A stretch of DNA of 64,000 bases from Hygrocybe punicea (lineage: Eukaryota > Basidiomycota > Agaricomycetes > Agaricales > Hygrophoraceae): the NCBI GenBank assembly GCA_963556145.1, contig OY744463.1, positions 5,084,001 through 5,148,000 of the forward strand. The letters are read 5' to 3'. The notes under the pieces were generated by a model, which worked only from the letters and a program-made list of their open reading frames with translations, was not told where the DNA came from and made no database searches. Below are positions 10,452 to 22,649 of the stretch, one piece after another. A program made the position numbers and the translations under genes. Position 1 is the first letter of the stretch. Each line of letters starts with the position of its first letter.

Positions 10452-13400
10452 TAGTGTTTAACACGGGTCCAGGTCAACCCAGTGACCCGCCGGTTCGGTT
10501 CCAGCCGGTCCGGGTACTGGGTTGCCATTTTGGCTACCCGCATGACACCATGACCCGAACCGGCGGGTCACCGGGGATTTGCCAACGTGTTCATGCTCCG
10601 CAACAGCCGTCAAGGAGTTGGTCAACGCTCAGCACCTGGCTTCGTTTTACCTCCCTCAAACTTTGCTTCTGGCCCTGCCATACCCAGAAGACCCCTATGG
10701 GCCACAATCGATCGGGCCAACTGAAACAGGTACGTCCACATTGGTTTCTTTTTTTCTTTTTCCGCTCATTCAGTTCATCTCAGCTATGTGGCCGGTGGCT
10801 GTCCGACTCAAAAAACTCGTCCATCGTCTCTTGGATACATTCCCTCAACTTTCCCCCTCATCCACCAATGACCCAGTCGACCTCTGCGAAGTCTGTCTCC
10901 TCAGGCAAATCTGCCCCCGCCAAGAAGCCGTCTGCCAAAGCGAAAAGCAAAACCTCCAGTAACACATCCTCTCAGGTTTCCACCAAGTCCGCCGAGCCCC
11001 ACTACATAGAATCCGATGATGATGCCACTTCAGTGACCTCCGAAGTCTGTAGCACTATTGACTATGAAAAAGAATTAGGTACATCTAGCTACGTGTTTTG
11101 GGGACCAGCAGGCTTGCTAACCTGTTGAACAGATCTGGCCAAGAAGACGTGGCGCTCCCCTATCTACTCGTTCTTCAAGGACAACGTTACCATTGAGTGG
11201 CTCAAAAACCGCCCGTTCCACTTCTTTCCATGTGCAGCTCGCAATTGCAAGACGACTCTCGGTGGCGTTCGGCGCTACCTTGACAAGGGAGATAAGCATT
11301 CCACTGCCAACCTCATGAAGCACGCCCGGCACTGCTTTGGCGAAGACGCTGTCAAGGCCACCGCGGATGGCAATACCAAGGATCAGAATAAGTCCGTCTT
11401 CAATGCTTTTGCTCGCAAAGGCCAAGAGCCTGTCACATTCTCTCATCGTTCCCTCACGAACACTGAAGCACGGCATGTTCTTTCTCTTTTTATTTTGTCT
11501 ACCAAAACTAATTGAATCTACAGCGCCCGCATTGTCAAATGGGTTGCTGAAAACAACAGACCATCCTACATCGTCACCGATAAAGAATTCATCAAGTTGG
11601 TTACTGCCGGTCGCCCACATTTGTCCCTTCCGTCGCACACCACCATCAACCGCGATATCAATGTCGTTTTCCAGGCTTCTCGTGATCGCATCAAGAAACT
11701 CTTGACCGAACATCCTGGCTGCTTACACTTCGCGACGGATGCGTGGACATCCCCCAATCATCGCGTGTTTGTAGCTTGGACAGTCCATCTGCAGCATAAA
11801 GGCGAGATGCTCACATTTCTTCTTGATATGGTCGAAGTTCCCGAATCCCACACTGGCAAGACTCTGGCCAATGCGTTCCAGAAGATGGTTGTCGACTTCA
11901 GTGTGGAGCAGAAAGTCCTCAGCATGGTTGCCGACAATGCCTCTGCCAACGACACGCAAACCACTGTGTTCGCTGCTCTTGATAATTCTTTTGATGAGGA
12001 GGCGCATGTCCGCTGCTTTAACCACACCATGCAGCTCACTGCTAAGACTCTTTTGAGTCCCTTCAAAGCAGCAGGTCGCAGTGGTGGTGATCAATCGAAT
12101 GATGATGCAGAGGAACTGGATGTCGAGAACAAGGATGAAGAGGACGAAGAGGACGAAGAGGATGGAGCAGATGGAGCGGACGGAGAGCAGGAGGATGACA
12201 TTGATGTTGATGACATTGATGATGGCCACGATGAGCTCGCTGAGCTGGCCGAAGATGAACGGGAAGCCGTGATCGCTGAAACCACTGATGTCCGCGAGGT
12301 TGTCGTCAAGATCCGCCGCCTGTCATTTGCCATCATCCACTCATCCACGATTTTGTTGCCCATCTGGTTCAAATACTGCGTAGTCCACAGGCTCAAGCGC
12401 CGAAAAATCCCTCGCGATGTCCTCACACGTTGGAACTCCACCTACGACATGTTACGCTTCGTGCAACAGTATCGGGCCGTTGTTGATGCCATCACCGCTG
12501 ACAAGACACTTAAGCTAAGGCAGTACAAGTTGGACAATGACGAATGGGTGGTGGTGGATCAACTTGTTGCAGTCCTCAAACAATTCAAGCATGCGACTCT
12601 ATTCTTTTCAAAGGACACCGCTAGTGTGGCCGCCGTCATCCCAGCGATGGATCAGCTCACAGAAGGCCTGGATCCCCAAACGAAGACTGGGTACCACCCC
12701 GGCATTGTCGCTGCTTTGAAGCTCGCGCGAAAGAAGATGAATCGATACTACTCGCTTACAGATTCTTCTGCGGTTTATCGGATTGCAATGGTGCTCCACC
12801 CCGGCATGAAGTTAGAATATTTCCGTCAACACGCATGGGAGGCCGACTGAATTGAACAAGCAGAGGAACTTGCGCGCAATGAATACGATCTTAGGTACAA
12901 GAATGAGACTGGTACCAATCAAGGCACGGCTCCCACATCCAATGATTCGGCCTTCTTCGACTTCAGCAATCTGTCTGTGCCCGCAGCATCTCGTGCTAGT
13001 GAGCTGGATGAGTATCTCCGATCTCCTGTTGAAAATGTCACTAACCCCCTCATGTGGTGGTGGAACAATCGCTTCGTCTATCCGAATTTATCCAGGATGG
13101 CCCTGGACTTCCTGAGTGTTCCCGGTGAGTCGGTGAAGGGTTTTTCGAGGTGATCTGTGCTAACAATGTACTGTAGCAACCTTGACAGCTGTCGAACGAG
13201 TTTTCTCCCAGGGAAGACAAATTCTCCCTTTCTCCCGAAATCGGCTTAGTGGTTCCAGCATTCGCGCCCACATGTGTCTTGGATCTTGGTTTCGCAACGG
13301 ATTGATCACGGTCGAGAACGTGATGAATGACATCAAGAGTGGCAGGAAGGAACTGAAGCGCAAGAGGGCTGAAGAGGATGCCGAAAATGTTGAGATCACT

Positions 13401-13581
13401 GACAAGTAGATTACTTTTTGTTTTTGTTTTTGTGAACCCCCCCCCCCCGAATGAATGAACCCGGCCAACCCGGGCATTAAACCTGTCATCACCGTTACCT
13501 GAACCCGTTTTAGACCGGGTTTGACCGGTCCGGGTCCGGGTTGGGCTTTTTAGACCCCCGGGTTACCCGTGTTAAACCTTA
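10452..13581 (+). mobile_element. Complete hAT transposon (3130 bp) with 8-bp target duplication
   Basis: The left end TAGTGTTTAACACGGGT and the right end (reverse complement TAAGGTTTAACACGGGT) match at 15 of 17 bases. Both sides are flanked by the same octamer TGCATCAG (10444-10451 and 13582-13589), the standard hAT signature. GGTCCGGGT/ACCCGG-type subterminal repeats occur inside both ends. It contains one transposase gene in the same orientation. The ends are close to those of the CTG-core elements (TAGTGTTGCC), so it could be a relative of their source, although the subterminal motifs differ. Confidence 0.93.
10868..13409 (+). pseudogene. hAT transposase (BED finger, RNase H-like core, dimerisation domain) with one in-frame stop
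   Basis: The start is ATG 10868 (MTQSTSAKS). Exon 1 encodes a Ser/Lys-rich tail. Intron 1 is 11079-11132 (GT-AG, CTAAC branch point). Next comes a BED-type zinc finger (FFPCAARNCKTTL...HARHC), then an intron best read as GC-AG at 11473-11523. The hAT core follows: HFATDAWTSPNHRVFVAWTVH (first catalytic Asp region), MVADNASAND, RCFNHTMQL, an acidic insert near 12120-12230, and RWNSTYDML. A TGA at 12848-12850 falls where relatives have a coding codon, and the frame continues unchanged (IEQAEELARNEYDLR). After a third intron (13125-13176) comes the dimerisation motif LTAVERVFSQGR and the stop at 13409. Apart from that single stop the gene looks whole. Confidence 0.9.
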
Positions 13582-13589
13582 TGCATCAG

Positions 13590-13905
13590 TCCCATAGTCC
13601 ATGTCTTGTCCATGCGGAGTCCATGTGGAATCCATGTGGAAGCTTTATCCTGAAAATCATTTATCAGTCCATCAAAAGTCCGGACAAAGTCCACCAATAG
13701 TCCACCATGAGTCCAGTCCTACATGTGAACTCCATGTGGAGTCCACCTGGAGTGGACTGGGGGTGGACAAATTTTGGTAGGACTAAAGGTGGACTGAAGG
13801 TGGACTGGAGGTGGACTGGAGGTGGACTGGAGGTGGACTGGAGGTGGACAATGTGGACTGAAGGTGGACTGAAGGTGGATTCCATGTGGATTCCCGGGGG
13901 AGTGA
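13590..13905. repeat. AGTCCA/TGGACT repeat with an 11-bp minisatellite
   Basis: The left part is rich in AGTCCA and the right part in TGGACT. Bases 13785-13850 are a tandem array of AGGTGGACTGG-like units. 13652-13690 closely repeats 10370-10410 on the other side of the hAT element, so the hAT landed inside this repeat. The His/Pro/Ser-rich frames here are repeat artefacts. Confidence 0.7.
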
Positions 13906-13981
13906 TAAATACAGGTTCGACTGTACAACGAGATCATGGACCCTTACTCAGGCTCCTGCCAAGCCGCTTGCAGGAGGGTGA

Positions 13982-14587
13982 GGGATAGTCTCGTCCCCAG
14001 ACATTCTATACAGTAGTGTTGCCATGGCTCGGTCTGAAACCATTAGCCGTTGGAGCTGGACCGATAATTAGCCGAGCCGAGCCGTTCACTCGGCTAACGG
14101 TTAAACCTCATGGCTAGCCATTATTAGCCATTACCAAATATCCAAATTAGGAAATTTAGGTTTCCAGCTGGTTTGCTGGCTTCAACACCCTCTGCTGCCT
14201 CCCACACCTCATGAACATGTACGGACACATTTCATGAGGTTTTCAGGTGTTGATCATTGTATGTGCACCTGTATTTTTTCTTTTTCTTTTCATGTATCTC
14301 CACGTAGCCTACCTATGTACATGTATGTGAAAAAAATGAAATATACCTACTTATATATGCACCTTCCAAGGCTCCTGTGAAAGGGCAGGTGGCCTGAACA
14401 CCCTGTGAATGCTGTGCACATGTCAATTGATGTGGCCAGGGCAGCAGAGAGAGGGGCAGATTCATCCTCAGTTGCTCCTGCCCTGTCCATCATCATTGGC
14501 ATCATCAGCTGTCATCATTGTTATGGTCCTTGTGTTCACCTTGCAAATGCTGTGCACACATCAATTGACATGGCTGTATCTATTTGC
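13982..14587. other. Non-coding, with a possible hAT-like terminus at 14014
   Basis: TAGTGTTGCCATGGCTCGG at 14014, followed by repeated TTAGCC/GGCTAA motifs, resembles the left end of the non-autonomous hAT elements. No matching right end is seen before LTR A begins at 14588, so the element would be truncated. No gene is supported. Confidence 0.4.
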
Positions 14588-15461
14588 TGTAGATGCGGGT
14601 TCGTGGTGGCTTCAGAACATAAATCCTAACCTAGGGTGTCAGCGTAGAAGTGATGGTGGATAATCAGTGTCAGGAATAATAGTAAAAAGAAATGGAAATA
14701 GAAGTAAAAATGTAAGCCGCCATGTAAAACTGGACAAATAATGATGAACCCAGCGATGAACGGACTGAAAACGGATAAATAATAATGAACCCGATGATGC
14801 TGATGGCATCAGGTATGGCGGGTTGGGTTGGGTTGGGTTGGGAATGATGAATGAATAATGGAACAACAATAAAGACGACGAAGTGAACTATAAAAGTCTA
14901 AGGTTCTACGAGGATGAGCATTTGAAGGGATTAAAACATGATTCTGACCATAAGGAAATGGGGACTAAGGGTATCTCTTTTTTGTATGGTCGTCGGGGAC
15001 TGTTTTTATAGTACATGTATAGGTAGTCTACTTTCAGTCATGTCGATTTCAGCCAATGGTAAACTACAAAGGAAAGTTGGCAAGGGGATCTGAAGAGGGG
15101 GGTTGCAATGCAACAGTGACAGGAAAATGGAGGGGAAAGCAAATATCCAAGAAAAAGATCTAAAATGTCCTACATATCTCCATAAGGATGAGGGGATGTG
15201 TATATAGGGCAAGTCCGAAGTTGGGAATCGTGTCCAATGAGATCTGTTCCCTAGTATTGGGACTCCGTGGCTTAGGAAGCTGCTGGATTTGGTCCAAAAG
15301 TGGCCATGACAAAGCGGCATACATTGGGTCACATCAGGTCACATCATGTCACATACATCGGGTTATGTTGGGTTCGAGTGCAAGTCATTTGGAGGCATCA
15401 GGTTCGTCTGGATTCGTGAGATATTGACAATATGGACTCAGGGAGACATTGAGTCTCTACA
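14588..15461 (-). repeat. LTR family A, reverse copy (874 bp)
   Basis: Full-length reverse copy of the LTR at 3055-3918: it begins TGTAGATGCGGGTTCG and ends GAGTCTCTACA on the plus strand. No retroelement body adjoins it, and the flanks (TTGC and GTGG) do not match, so it is either a solo LTR with a rearranged flank or part of a broken element. Confidence 0.8.
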
Positions 15462-16467
15462 GTGGTTCTGGATGATGATGAACCTAAGAGGTCAGTGTGG
15501 AAGTGACAGTGAAATAGTCAGTATCTAGCTTCAATAAGATGGAGAAGGTAGTAAAAGGGGAAGCTGCCAAGCAAGTACTATGAAAATCTAACTAAGCCAG
15601 TCTGAGCTGACAATACTGACGGTGTCAGGTACAGCAGGTCAGGTGTCAGGTGATGAGCAGTATAGGGAGATAATCATAAGGAGGGTGAAGAAGGAGCAGT
15701 GAGCGCTGACAAGTTGTATGAGGATATGATTGTACTAAGAGAAGGACTGTGAGTGAGGGGATATGGGGGGATTGGATTCCTTATTTTGATATGGTGGTGT
15801 GACGGCGAGTTCGATTGTAGACCCTGGAAGAGGAATGTATGGAAAGGGGATGATCAGCTAAGAAGGAATCAGAGGAATTCAGTTTCTTAAAGAGTTGTCT
15901 AATCAATCCAACCTAAATCCAGGGGTTCTGGAATCATAGGGAGAGTGTGGGGGAAAGGACGAAGAGAGGTGTAGACGATATGAAGAGTGGACTAAGAAAT
16001 AGAGCTGAAGTGTGATGATAAGATGTATGTCTCTATCTCTATGTGTATATCTGTACTACTTTTATACTACCATGAAGGATCCTGTGCTGTAGTAACTATG
16101 TACTACAAGTGAAGGCTGTAAATGATAGGGGGTGAGTGGAGAGGAGGATAGGAGGAGTGGTGCTATGTACTAGGGGACAGGAAATGAGATATATGATATA
16201 CAATTATATACATACTGATTCCGGGTCGTTAGGGACATTGCATTGCGAGCAGGAATGATTCTGGAGGTGGAATCTGGAGTGGAATCGATAGGAGGGACTG
16301 GAATCAAGCGGAATTGATGATACAGGAACAGGAACAGTGTCAGATATGAAGAGGATACAGATCCACATGATCTGGAGCCTCTACAGCGGTTGGGCACCAT
16401 TTTTATAGTACACAAATCATCTATCAACTTTTGGTCGAGAGTCCTCCATAGTGTCGCCTCAACTTGG
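15462..16467 (-). repeat. LTR family B, damaged reverse copy, split by LTR C
   Basis: 15462-15797 and 16386-16467 align with the B LTR at 17416-18186 (for example GGGCACCATTTTTATA and GAGAGTCCT). LTR C (15798-16385) sits between them and is flanked by GTGG and GCGG, a 4-bp target duplication differing by one C/T change. Removing it restores the B sequence seen in the other copy (TTTTGA-ATGGC--TTGGGCACC). The distal part is lost where the forward LTR C starts at 16468. Confidence 0.75.
15798..16385 (-). repeat. LTR family C, reverse copy 1 (588 bp)
   Basis: It begins TGTGACGGCGAGTTCG and ends GAGCCTCTACA, inserted into a B LTR (see that entry). Other C LTRs: 16468-17057 (+), 21629-22215 (-), and the split copy 22650-23044 plus 51416-51610 (-). 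Lengths of 587-590 bp make them easy to recognise. Confidence 0.85.
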
Positions 16468-17057
16468 TGTAGAGGCTCCGGATCGTGTGGATCCATATCC
16501 TCTTCATATCTGACACCGTTCCCATCCAGTCCCATTCCCGTATCATCAATTCTGCTTGATTCTGTGCTTTCCTATTGATTCTGCTCTGGATTCCACCTCC
16601 AGAATCATTCCGGCTGGCGATGCAATGTCCCTAATGACCCGGAATCAGTATGTATATAGTTGTATATCATATATCTTTGTTTCGCATCTCCTAGTACATA
16701 GCACTCCTCCTATCCTCCTCTCCACTCACCCCCTATCACTTACAGCCTTCGCTTGTAGCACATAGTTACCATAGCACAGGATCCCTCACAAGTAGTATAA
16801 AAGTAGCACATTTACACTACAAAACCATATAGAAATACAGATACACAGACATGCATATAGAAACCTCTTATCATCCCATCTCATTTATACTTGCCTTTGT
16901 CCTTTCCCCCACACTCTCCCTCTGATTCTGGAACCCCTGGATTCGGGTTGGATTGATTAGACTTCTCTAAAGAAACTAATTCCTCTGATCACTTTCTAGC
17001 TGATCACCCCTTTCTGTAGATTCCTCATCCGGGTCTACAACAGAACTTGCCACCACA
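16468..17057 (+). repeat. 5' LTR of a family-C gypsy element (590 bp), followed by primer-binding site
   Basis: It begins TGTAGAGGCTCCGGATCG and ends TGCCACCACA. Two bases later comes TGGAGCCCACTGCGAGG (from 17060), a plausible primer-binding site. The B-family LTR at 60221-60964 is followed, after a two-base spacer, by the same first ten bases TGGAGCCCAC, which supports the reading. I cannot name the tRNA. Confidence 0.8.
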
Positions 17058-17059
17058 AC

Positions 17060-17415
17060 TGGAGCCCACTGCGAGGATTAGTTTCTTTTGTCTTTTCATA
17101 CCCTCCCCACCATCGGCTTTGACTTTTATGATGTTCATCTTTTGTTCTTGACTCTAATTGCTCAGCCCCGCTTATGACTTCGACCCCTTCCTCGTACCTC
17201 CCCGACCCAACCCGCTTCCCAATTTGGAAATTCCTTGATATGATGCATGGATTCATGCCTCTCTGAGGTGATTGTTCAGCCCCAACGTTTCATGGTGACA
17301 AACATGACCTTCCCCGCTTCTTTGATGAAATTGACATGCTCAGCTCTGATTGCGGACTCACGGATGCTATGAAGATTCGCTACACACTGCGGTACCTCAA
17401 TAACAATGACTACGA
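17060..17415 (+). pseudogene. gag N-terminal fragment of the family-C gypsy element
   Basis: After a leader, an intron-like acceptor (GATTGTTCAG at about 17271) precedes a reading that aligns with the gag of the family-B element at 61800-61930: FHGDKHDLPRFFDEIDML...LRYLNNNDYD against FNGNPLNLNRFFKEVNLL...LRYASLSNYELW. It stops exactly at the B LTR at 17416. The matching continuation (ELWSTLPAAS...) is found in reverse at 60220, see Findings. Confidence 0.7.
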
Positions 17416-18186
17416 TGTAGTGGTGAGGTTGGGGTGGCTGCAGAACAAAGATCCTAGCCTGGGGGTGTTAGTGTAGAAGTGACAAGGAATAGTTTAGCAA
17501 GCTTCAGTAAAGTGATAAGAGACAAAGGATAGAAAGCCACCAAGTAAAACTACTGATATCTATCGAGACTGGTCGAAGCTGATGAAGCCGATGATGTCGG
17601 ATACAGCGGGTCAGGTGTCGGGTGATGAGGGATGTAAGAATATGGACAGTAGAGTGTCAAGGGAACCGACCAGTTGTATGAGTGATGGATTTTACTGAGA
17701 GACTGATTCTGAGTGAGGGGAAATGGGGGGACTGGTTTCTTATTTTGACATGGCATTTGGGCACCATTTTTATACTACAAAAATGTCTATCTAGTTTCAG
17801 ACGAGAGTCCTTGGCCGATGAAGGAGAACAAAGAGGAACAGAAATAGGGTAGTGATGAGAAGGTTGTGATGCAACAATGACAAGAAAATGAGTGGGAGAA
17901 GTGAAAAGCCATGAAAAGATGTGAAATACTTTTATATATCCATAAGGGAGATGGTAGGCACAAATTGGGCAAGTCCGATGTTGGGATTCCAGTCTGATAA
18001 GATCCATCTGCAATGTTTGGGATTCCATGCATTTAGGAGTTGGACTAACCCTGTACGCAAGCGGCTGTGCTAGTCAGTATGCATCGGGTTATGTCAGGTT
18101 TGAGCGTGAATTGCTAGGGACGTTGGGTTTGAGCAGATTCATGAGATATTGAGCTTCTGGTCTCAGAGGGTTGAGGACCCTCTACA
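17416..18186 (-). repeat. 3' LTR of a family-B gypsy element, reverse orientation (771 bp)
   Basis: It begins TGTAGTGGTGAGG and ends GGACCCTCTACA. It is the reverse of 60221-60964. Right of it lie, in order, an antisense accessory gene (18372-19621) and integrase and RNase H on the minus strand, which makes this the 3' LTR of a minus-strand element. The left flank ACGA (17412-17415) would be its target duplication. Confidence 0.85.
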
Positions 18187-18371
18187 TCTCCTTGGGTCTT
18201 CTAATAGAGACCATCCATGGTCGATAGTATGAGGTCTCTAAACACGGAGTGCGAATGTGGCTAACCACGTGAGCGGCCAAATAATGACAAAGTGAGAAAA
18301 ACATAAAAAAATGCATTGTTGTTGATTGGCTTTTCTAACTTCACTCCAAAACTCCCACTTCAACTTACACA

Positions 18372-19621
18372 ATGGCCAACCACTACAATTCCTACCTTGC
18401 ATTCGTCAGAAGCATCAACACAGAGACTCGGGCGGATTACCAGGACGCCGTCGACCAAATTGCCATGTTCCACAATGACGGGTATGTGGGGATGATCGAA
18501 GGGAATGACAGCCGCAGGAAGGACATGGTGAGTTCTCTATCCAGAGAGGAGATCCTGAACGACTAACACCATCCATCAGCGGGAATATAATGGCATTGTG
18601 GCTGAGCTCAAGACCACAGGCAAACAGATAGTGATGCCCCCTCTATGGGAAGATCAGTGCAGACATGCTGGATGAGTGGTTGACTGAGACAACTGAGTGG
18701 GCTAGACAGGAGGAGGAAGATGTGAAATGGTGGGTGGATGAGGAGGCGGCTGCACAGGAAGAGGAAAGAAGACGGTTGGTGGAGACACAAGCACAGGCAG
18801 AGGCAGAGATATGGCAAATGGCTACAGAGGAGAGGCAACAGAGGCTTAGAATGGAGAAGGAAGCACAGCAGTGGACCCAGGAGGTGGACCAGGTTGAAAG
18901 GGAGGGAGCCGTGTATCGACGGCAAGCCAGCAAGGAGTGGGGAGCATGTGGAAATGTCACAAACACATCAGCTGTGGGTGAACAGGAGACCATGCTGAAT
19001 CCGGAGGGTGGAGTGGAAGTCGATTTAGAAGGAGAGCCCACCGAACTGGGACCAGAGCAACCGGCCGATGTAGATGACGTGGGGATGCTGGGAGTAGAAA
19101 TTGAGGATTTGCCAGGGACAACGGTTAGTTATCTTGTCGGTTATCTGTTCTTTTAGTTACTGAGCTTTATAACAGTTCACCGGGCTGTTCCCTATACAAG
19201 CGTGCATGAACTGTGTTAAAGCTGAAGAGACGTGCTGGGCGAACACTGGCAAGGGAAAAGAGGTGGCGGGCGGTACGCGAAAACTGCTCTCGTTTACCAC
19301 TAAAACAATCCGGACAAGGCCCATTTGGGCATTGACGAGTAAGCAGCTGATCAAAGAGGTGGAGTTGGAATCAGAGGATGAGGAGGAGATGGATGCAGAG
19401 CGGCTGACAAAATGGCTTAGGGTGGATTCCAGGACCAATCCGTTTGATGGGGCTATAGAGAGTTTTGGGAGCGTTTCCGCATGACTCGCTGTGCTGATGG
19501 AGTTGGGAAACCTAAATGGTGAAATGAATCGACATCTCATCTGGTTTGGCCAACAGTTTCAAAGGCTTCGGGTCAATCATGAGCAGGTGTTGGTGATGTT
19601 GGTTTTGATGAGACGTGATTT
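18372..19621 (+). pseudogene. Accessory coiled-coil/zinc-cluster gene, antisense to the family-B retroelement
   Basis: ATG 18372 gives MANHYNSYLAFVRSINTETR, a helical N-terminal module also seen at 22558. A GT-AG intron follows KDM (about 18526-18579). A frameshift near 18640-18660 leads into a long Glu/Arg/Gln-rich coiled coil (18665-18960) and an acidic stretch. A second intron (about 19121-19199) precedes ACMNCVKAEETC (CX2CX6C, half of a Zn(II)2Cys6 cluster), then a basic linker and a C-terminal helical region (ELGNLNGEMNRHL...) reached after a frameshift near 19485. The same layout occurs in the genes at 48914-49747 (-) and 51611-53000 (+). It starts about 190 bp inside the 3' LTR and runs against the element's own genes. 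Function unknown; decayed copy. Confidence 0.7.
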
Positions 19622-19841
19622 CAAGACCGGCCGCCTCTAAAATGTAAAAAAAATGTGTCCGTGTAAATAAAATAAAAATATATATTGTGTACATATCAAA
19701 AGACATTTCAGCTTGTTCACCCAGCTAAGGAGAGCCAATGGCTCCCAAAGACATGGGACTGTTCGCATCATTTGTTGTATTGTCAGAAAAGGAAGAAAAG
19801 CTAAATATAAAAATATAAAATGGACAAAATAAAAGAAATGC

Positions 19842-21620
19842 CTAATCATTGTTGGGTGAGGAGTCTATAGAGGGCAGATATGTCAGATCATCTAGATCAC
19901 TTGAGTCAGTATCATCGGCATCGGGGTATTGCAGGAAATCATCCAATGGTATCGATATTTTTGAGTGGGCATGGTAGGGTACAACTCGGAAAGCGGCAAA
20001 TTGGGATCTAGAAACTGCACTGTCAAGTTCGGCTAGTATATAGGATCCGCCGTGAGTTTTCCTGATGACAATCATGGGCCCAAAGTATCGCGGCTTTGCT
20101 TTTCTGTTGAGAGACATTTCGATACATGAGTTTCGGATGAGAACGAGGTTGCCGGGTTTGAAATCAAAGGTTTTGATCATGTTCGCGTATTTCTCTTTGA
20201 ATTGTCAGGCGGATGCAAGCCACGACTTGGTGAGTTTTTCTTTGACTCGATCAAGGTCAGCCTCTTGTTTACGGAGTTGGCGGGCGTGGATGACTATGAG
20301 GTCGGTTGTTGACATCACATCTTGTGTTGGAGCCATGTATATAGCTTCGGCAAAGTCAAATGGAAAAAGCAGCTCTACTCTGTGTGCGATGTAATAGGAT
20401 GAGTACGTGAGGTTTTTGTGTGTGGTGACCCATTTGGCCCAAAATATGGAATGAGTTACCGTATGCCATTTCTTTTCATCCCCATCACAACTTTTCATAA
20501 TGGCCTCCCGGACATCTAGGTGATGATGCTTGATGGGTCCATTTGCTTGTGAGTTGTATGGCGAAATGCGGATGTGCTGGATACCATAGTGGGATGCGAG
20601 GAAGTCAAGTGCTTCCATGAAGGGTTTGCCATTGTTGGTAACGATTTCTTTGAGGGCGCCCCAACAGCATAAGATATCCTCAAACAGGAATGTGCTGATG
20701 GTCGAACCAGTCTTGCGGTGTAGCATTCGAAACTCGGGGTAAGCGGACAGGGAGCAATGGGCTTGGACAATGTATTGATAGCTGCCAGACCGGGGCATAA
20801 ACATCATGTCGACATATGCTTTGCAGAAGAGCAAGGCCGGTGTAGTGACGGTCGGCAGAATATGGTGATAACACATTTGCCGTACTTGGCATTGATGGCA
20901 AGACTGGACGTACCATTTAACGTCGTGGTTGAGGTGCGGCCACCAGAAATGGTCAAGTAGCTGGGCATGGATGGAGAATATGCCTTTATGGCCAAGAGAG
21001 TTGTGAGTGTCTTTGAGTAATTGAAGCCAACGGTCAGGCGGTATGATGAGCTTGTGTTTCCTGTGATGGTCTTTATGCCAAAGCTTGTTATCAGTGACGA
21101 AGAACTCAAGGGAGTATTGTAAGAAGAGATGGTATTCTTTATCCATGAAGTTTGCGGGTCAGGTTAGATCTTGTAACCAGGTCTCGACGAGGGCAAGACA
21201 AGCGTCGGCTGCATGTGCTTTATCAGATCACGGAATGTCGGAAACGGTTTCCTGGTTCGTGTAGATGAGGATGGCCAGTAACTCTTGGAGCCAATTGGCT
21301 GTGGCACGGCAATGGCCACATACCACAATTGGCTTAGACGGCATGGGGACAGGTTGGTAGTTAATGACTTCCATAAAGAAACCGTAGGAGTGGTCAAGCC
21401 AATCATCAGAGTCATCAATCTCCTTGGGGTCTGCTGCAGCGCAGGGGCATCTGGAGAGTCCGTCGGGTGCACTGTGTGTGGAAGCGGGTACATGAACGAG
21501 TCTAAAATCGAATAGGAGGATGCCAGCTATCCATTGGTTGATCGTCGCATTGGGTTGAATGTCGGGATTGTTGAGCATCCTTTTTATATACTTGGCATCG
21601 ACTTCAATAGTGAGGTTGCG
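19842..21620 (-). pseudogene. Gypsy pol 3' half: end of RNase H, integrase, integrase C-terminus
   Basis: Reading on the minus strand: the RNase H tail (NQWIAGILLFDFRLVHVPAS...GLSRCP) at 21578-21430. The integrase zinc finger follows (HNSLGHKGIFSIH...CHQCQVRQMC, HHCC type). The core has YVDMMFMPRSG (first Asp), IVTNNGKPF where relatives have TDNG (Asp to Asn), and NSQANGPIKHHH where relatives have GPVE (Glu to Lys). The C-terminal module KAKPRYFGPMIV...GGSYILAELD follows at 20180-19842. Both active-site losses are G-to-A changes on the coding strand. There are frame breaks near 21150 and 20190. The 5' side is cut by LTR C at 21629. Together with the LTR at 17416-18186 it forms the 3' half of one family-B element. 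Confidence 0.85.
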
Positions 21621-21628
21621 GACACTGA

Positions 21629-22215
21629 TGTGATGGCGAGTTCTGTTGTAGACCCGGAAGAGGAATCTATGGAAAGTGGTGATCAGCTAGAAAGTGATCT
21701 GAGGAATTAGTTTCTTTAGAGAGGTCTAGTCAATCCAATCCAAATCCAGGGGTTCCGGAATCAGAGGGTGAGTGTGGGGAAAGGACGAAGGCAAGTATAA
21801 ATGAGATGGGACAATAAGAGGATTCTATATGGGAGTCTGGGTATCTGTATTTCTATATCTTTTGTAGTTTAAATGTGCTACTTTTATACTACTGTGAGGG
21901 ATCCTGTGCTATGGGAACTATGTGCTACAAGCAAAGGCTGTAAGTGATAGGGGGCGAGTGGAGAGGAGGATAGGAGGAGTGCTATGTACTATGAGACAGG
22001 AAACGAAGACACATGATATATAACTATAAATGTACTGATTCTGGGTCCCTAGGGACATTGCATCTTGAGTAGGAACGATTCTGGAGGCGGAATCTGGAGC
22101 AGAATTGATAGGAAAGAGCGGAATCAGGTGGAATCGATGATAAAGGAATGGGAATGGATGGGAACAATGTCAGATATGAAGGGGATACAGATATACATGA
22201 TCCGGAGCCTCTACA
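21629..22215 (-). repeat. LTR family C, reverse copy 2 (587 bp), 3' LTR of an element
   Basis: It begins TGTGATGGCGAGTTC and ends GAGCCTCTACA, inserted into the RNase H region of the family-B pol. Immediately to its right lies the start of an antisense accessory gene (22558), so it is the 3' LTR of a minus-strand family-C element whose body has been displaced. Confidence 0.82.
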
Positions 22216-22557
22216 TCTGGTCAGGACTCAGATTGAGACCATCCCTGGTCAACCCATATGAAGTAACGAAGATCCCGGGGTTATGGGAAGAAAAGAGTGG
22301 AAGTGATGTCAAAAATGGGTGGAAACGGGAGTACAACATGAGTGGAGTTGAAGCCAGTGGGTATTGAAGCATCAGGAGGGGCGATCCGGAGCTACCAAAA
22401 CGGGGTGGGGCAAAATGGCTGGACAAAGAAATAACGGTCACGTGACAGAGACAACAAATACAAACATAAAATTTTTCAACGCGACTCGACATTGACAACA
22501 ACCTCAACAAGCCCAAAACTCCTCAACAAGCGCAACAAACACCAACACCCATGCCAG

Positions 22558-22649
22558 ATGTTGACGGAATATGACAACTTCCTCAACACTCTCGATGCGG
22601 AAACGTGGCAAGACTTTGAGAATGCTGTAGCCGAGTTACTAGAAGTCGA
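22558..22649 (+). pseudogene. Accessory gene, first-exon fragment antisense to family-C element
   Basis: ATG 22558 gives MLTEYDNFLNTLDAETWQDFENAVAELL. It aligns with the N-terminus at 18372 (NSYLAFVRSINTETRADYQDAVDQI). The fragment is cut by the next LTR C at 22650. It lies about 340 bp inside an LTR, with an A-rich leader containing CAACAA repeats, the same placement as the other accessory genes. Confidence 0.6.
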
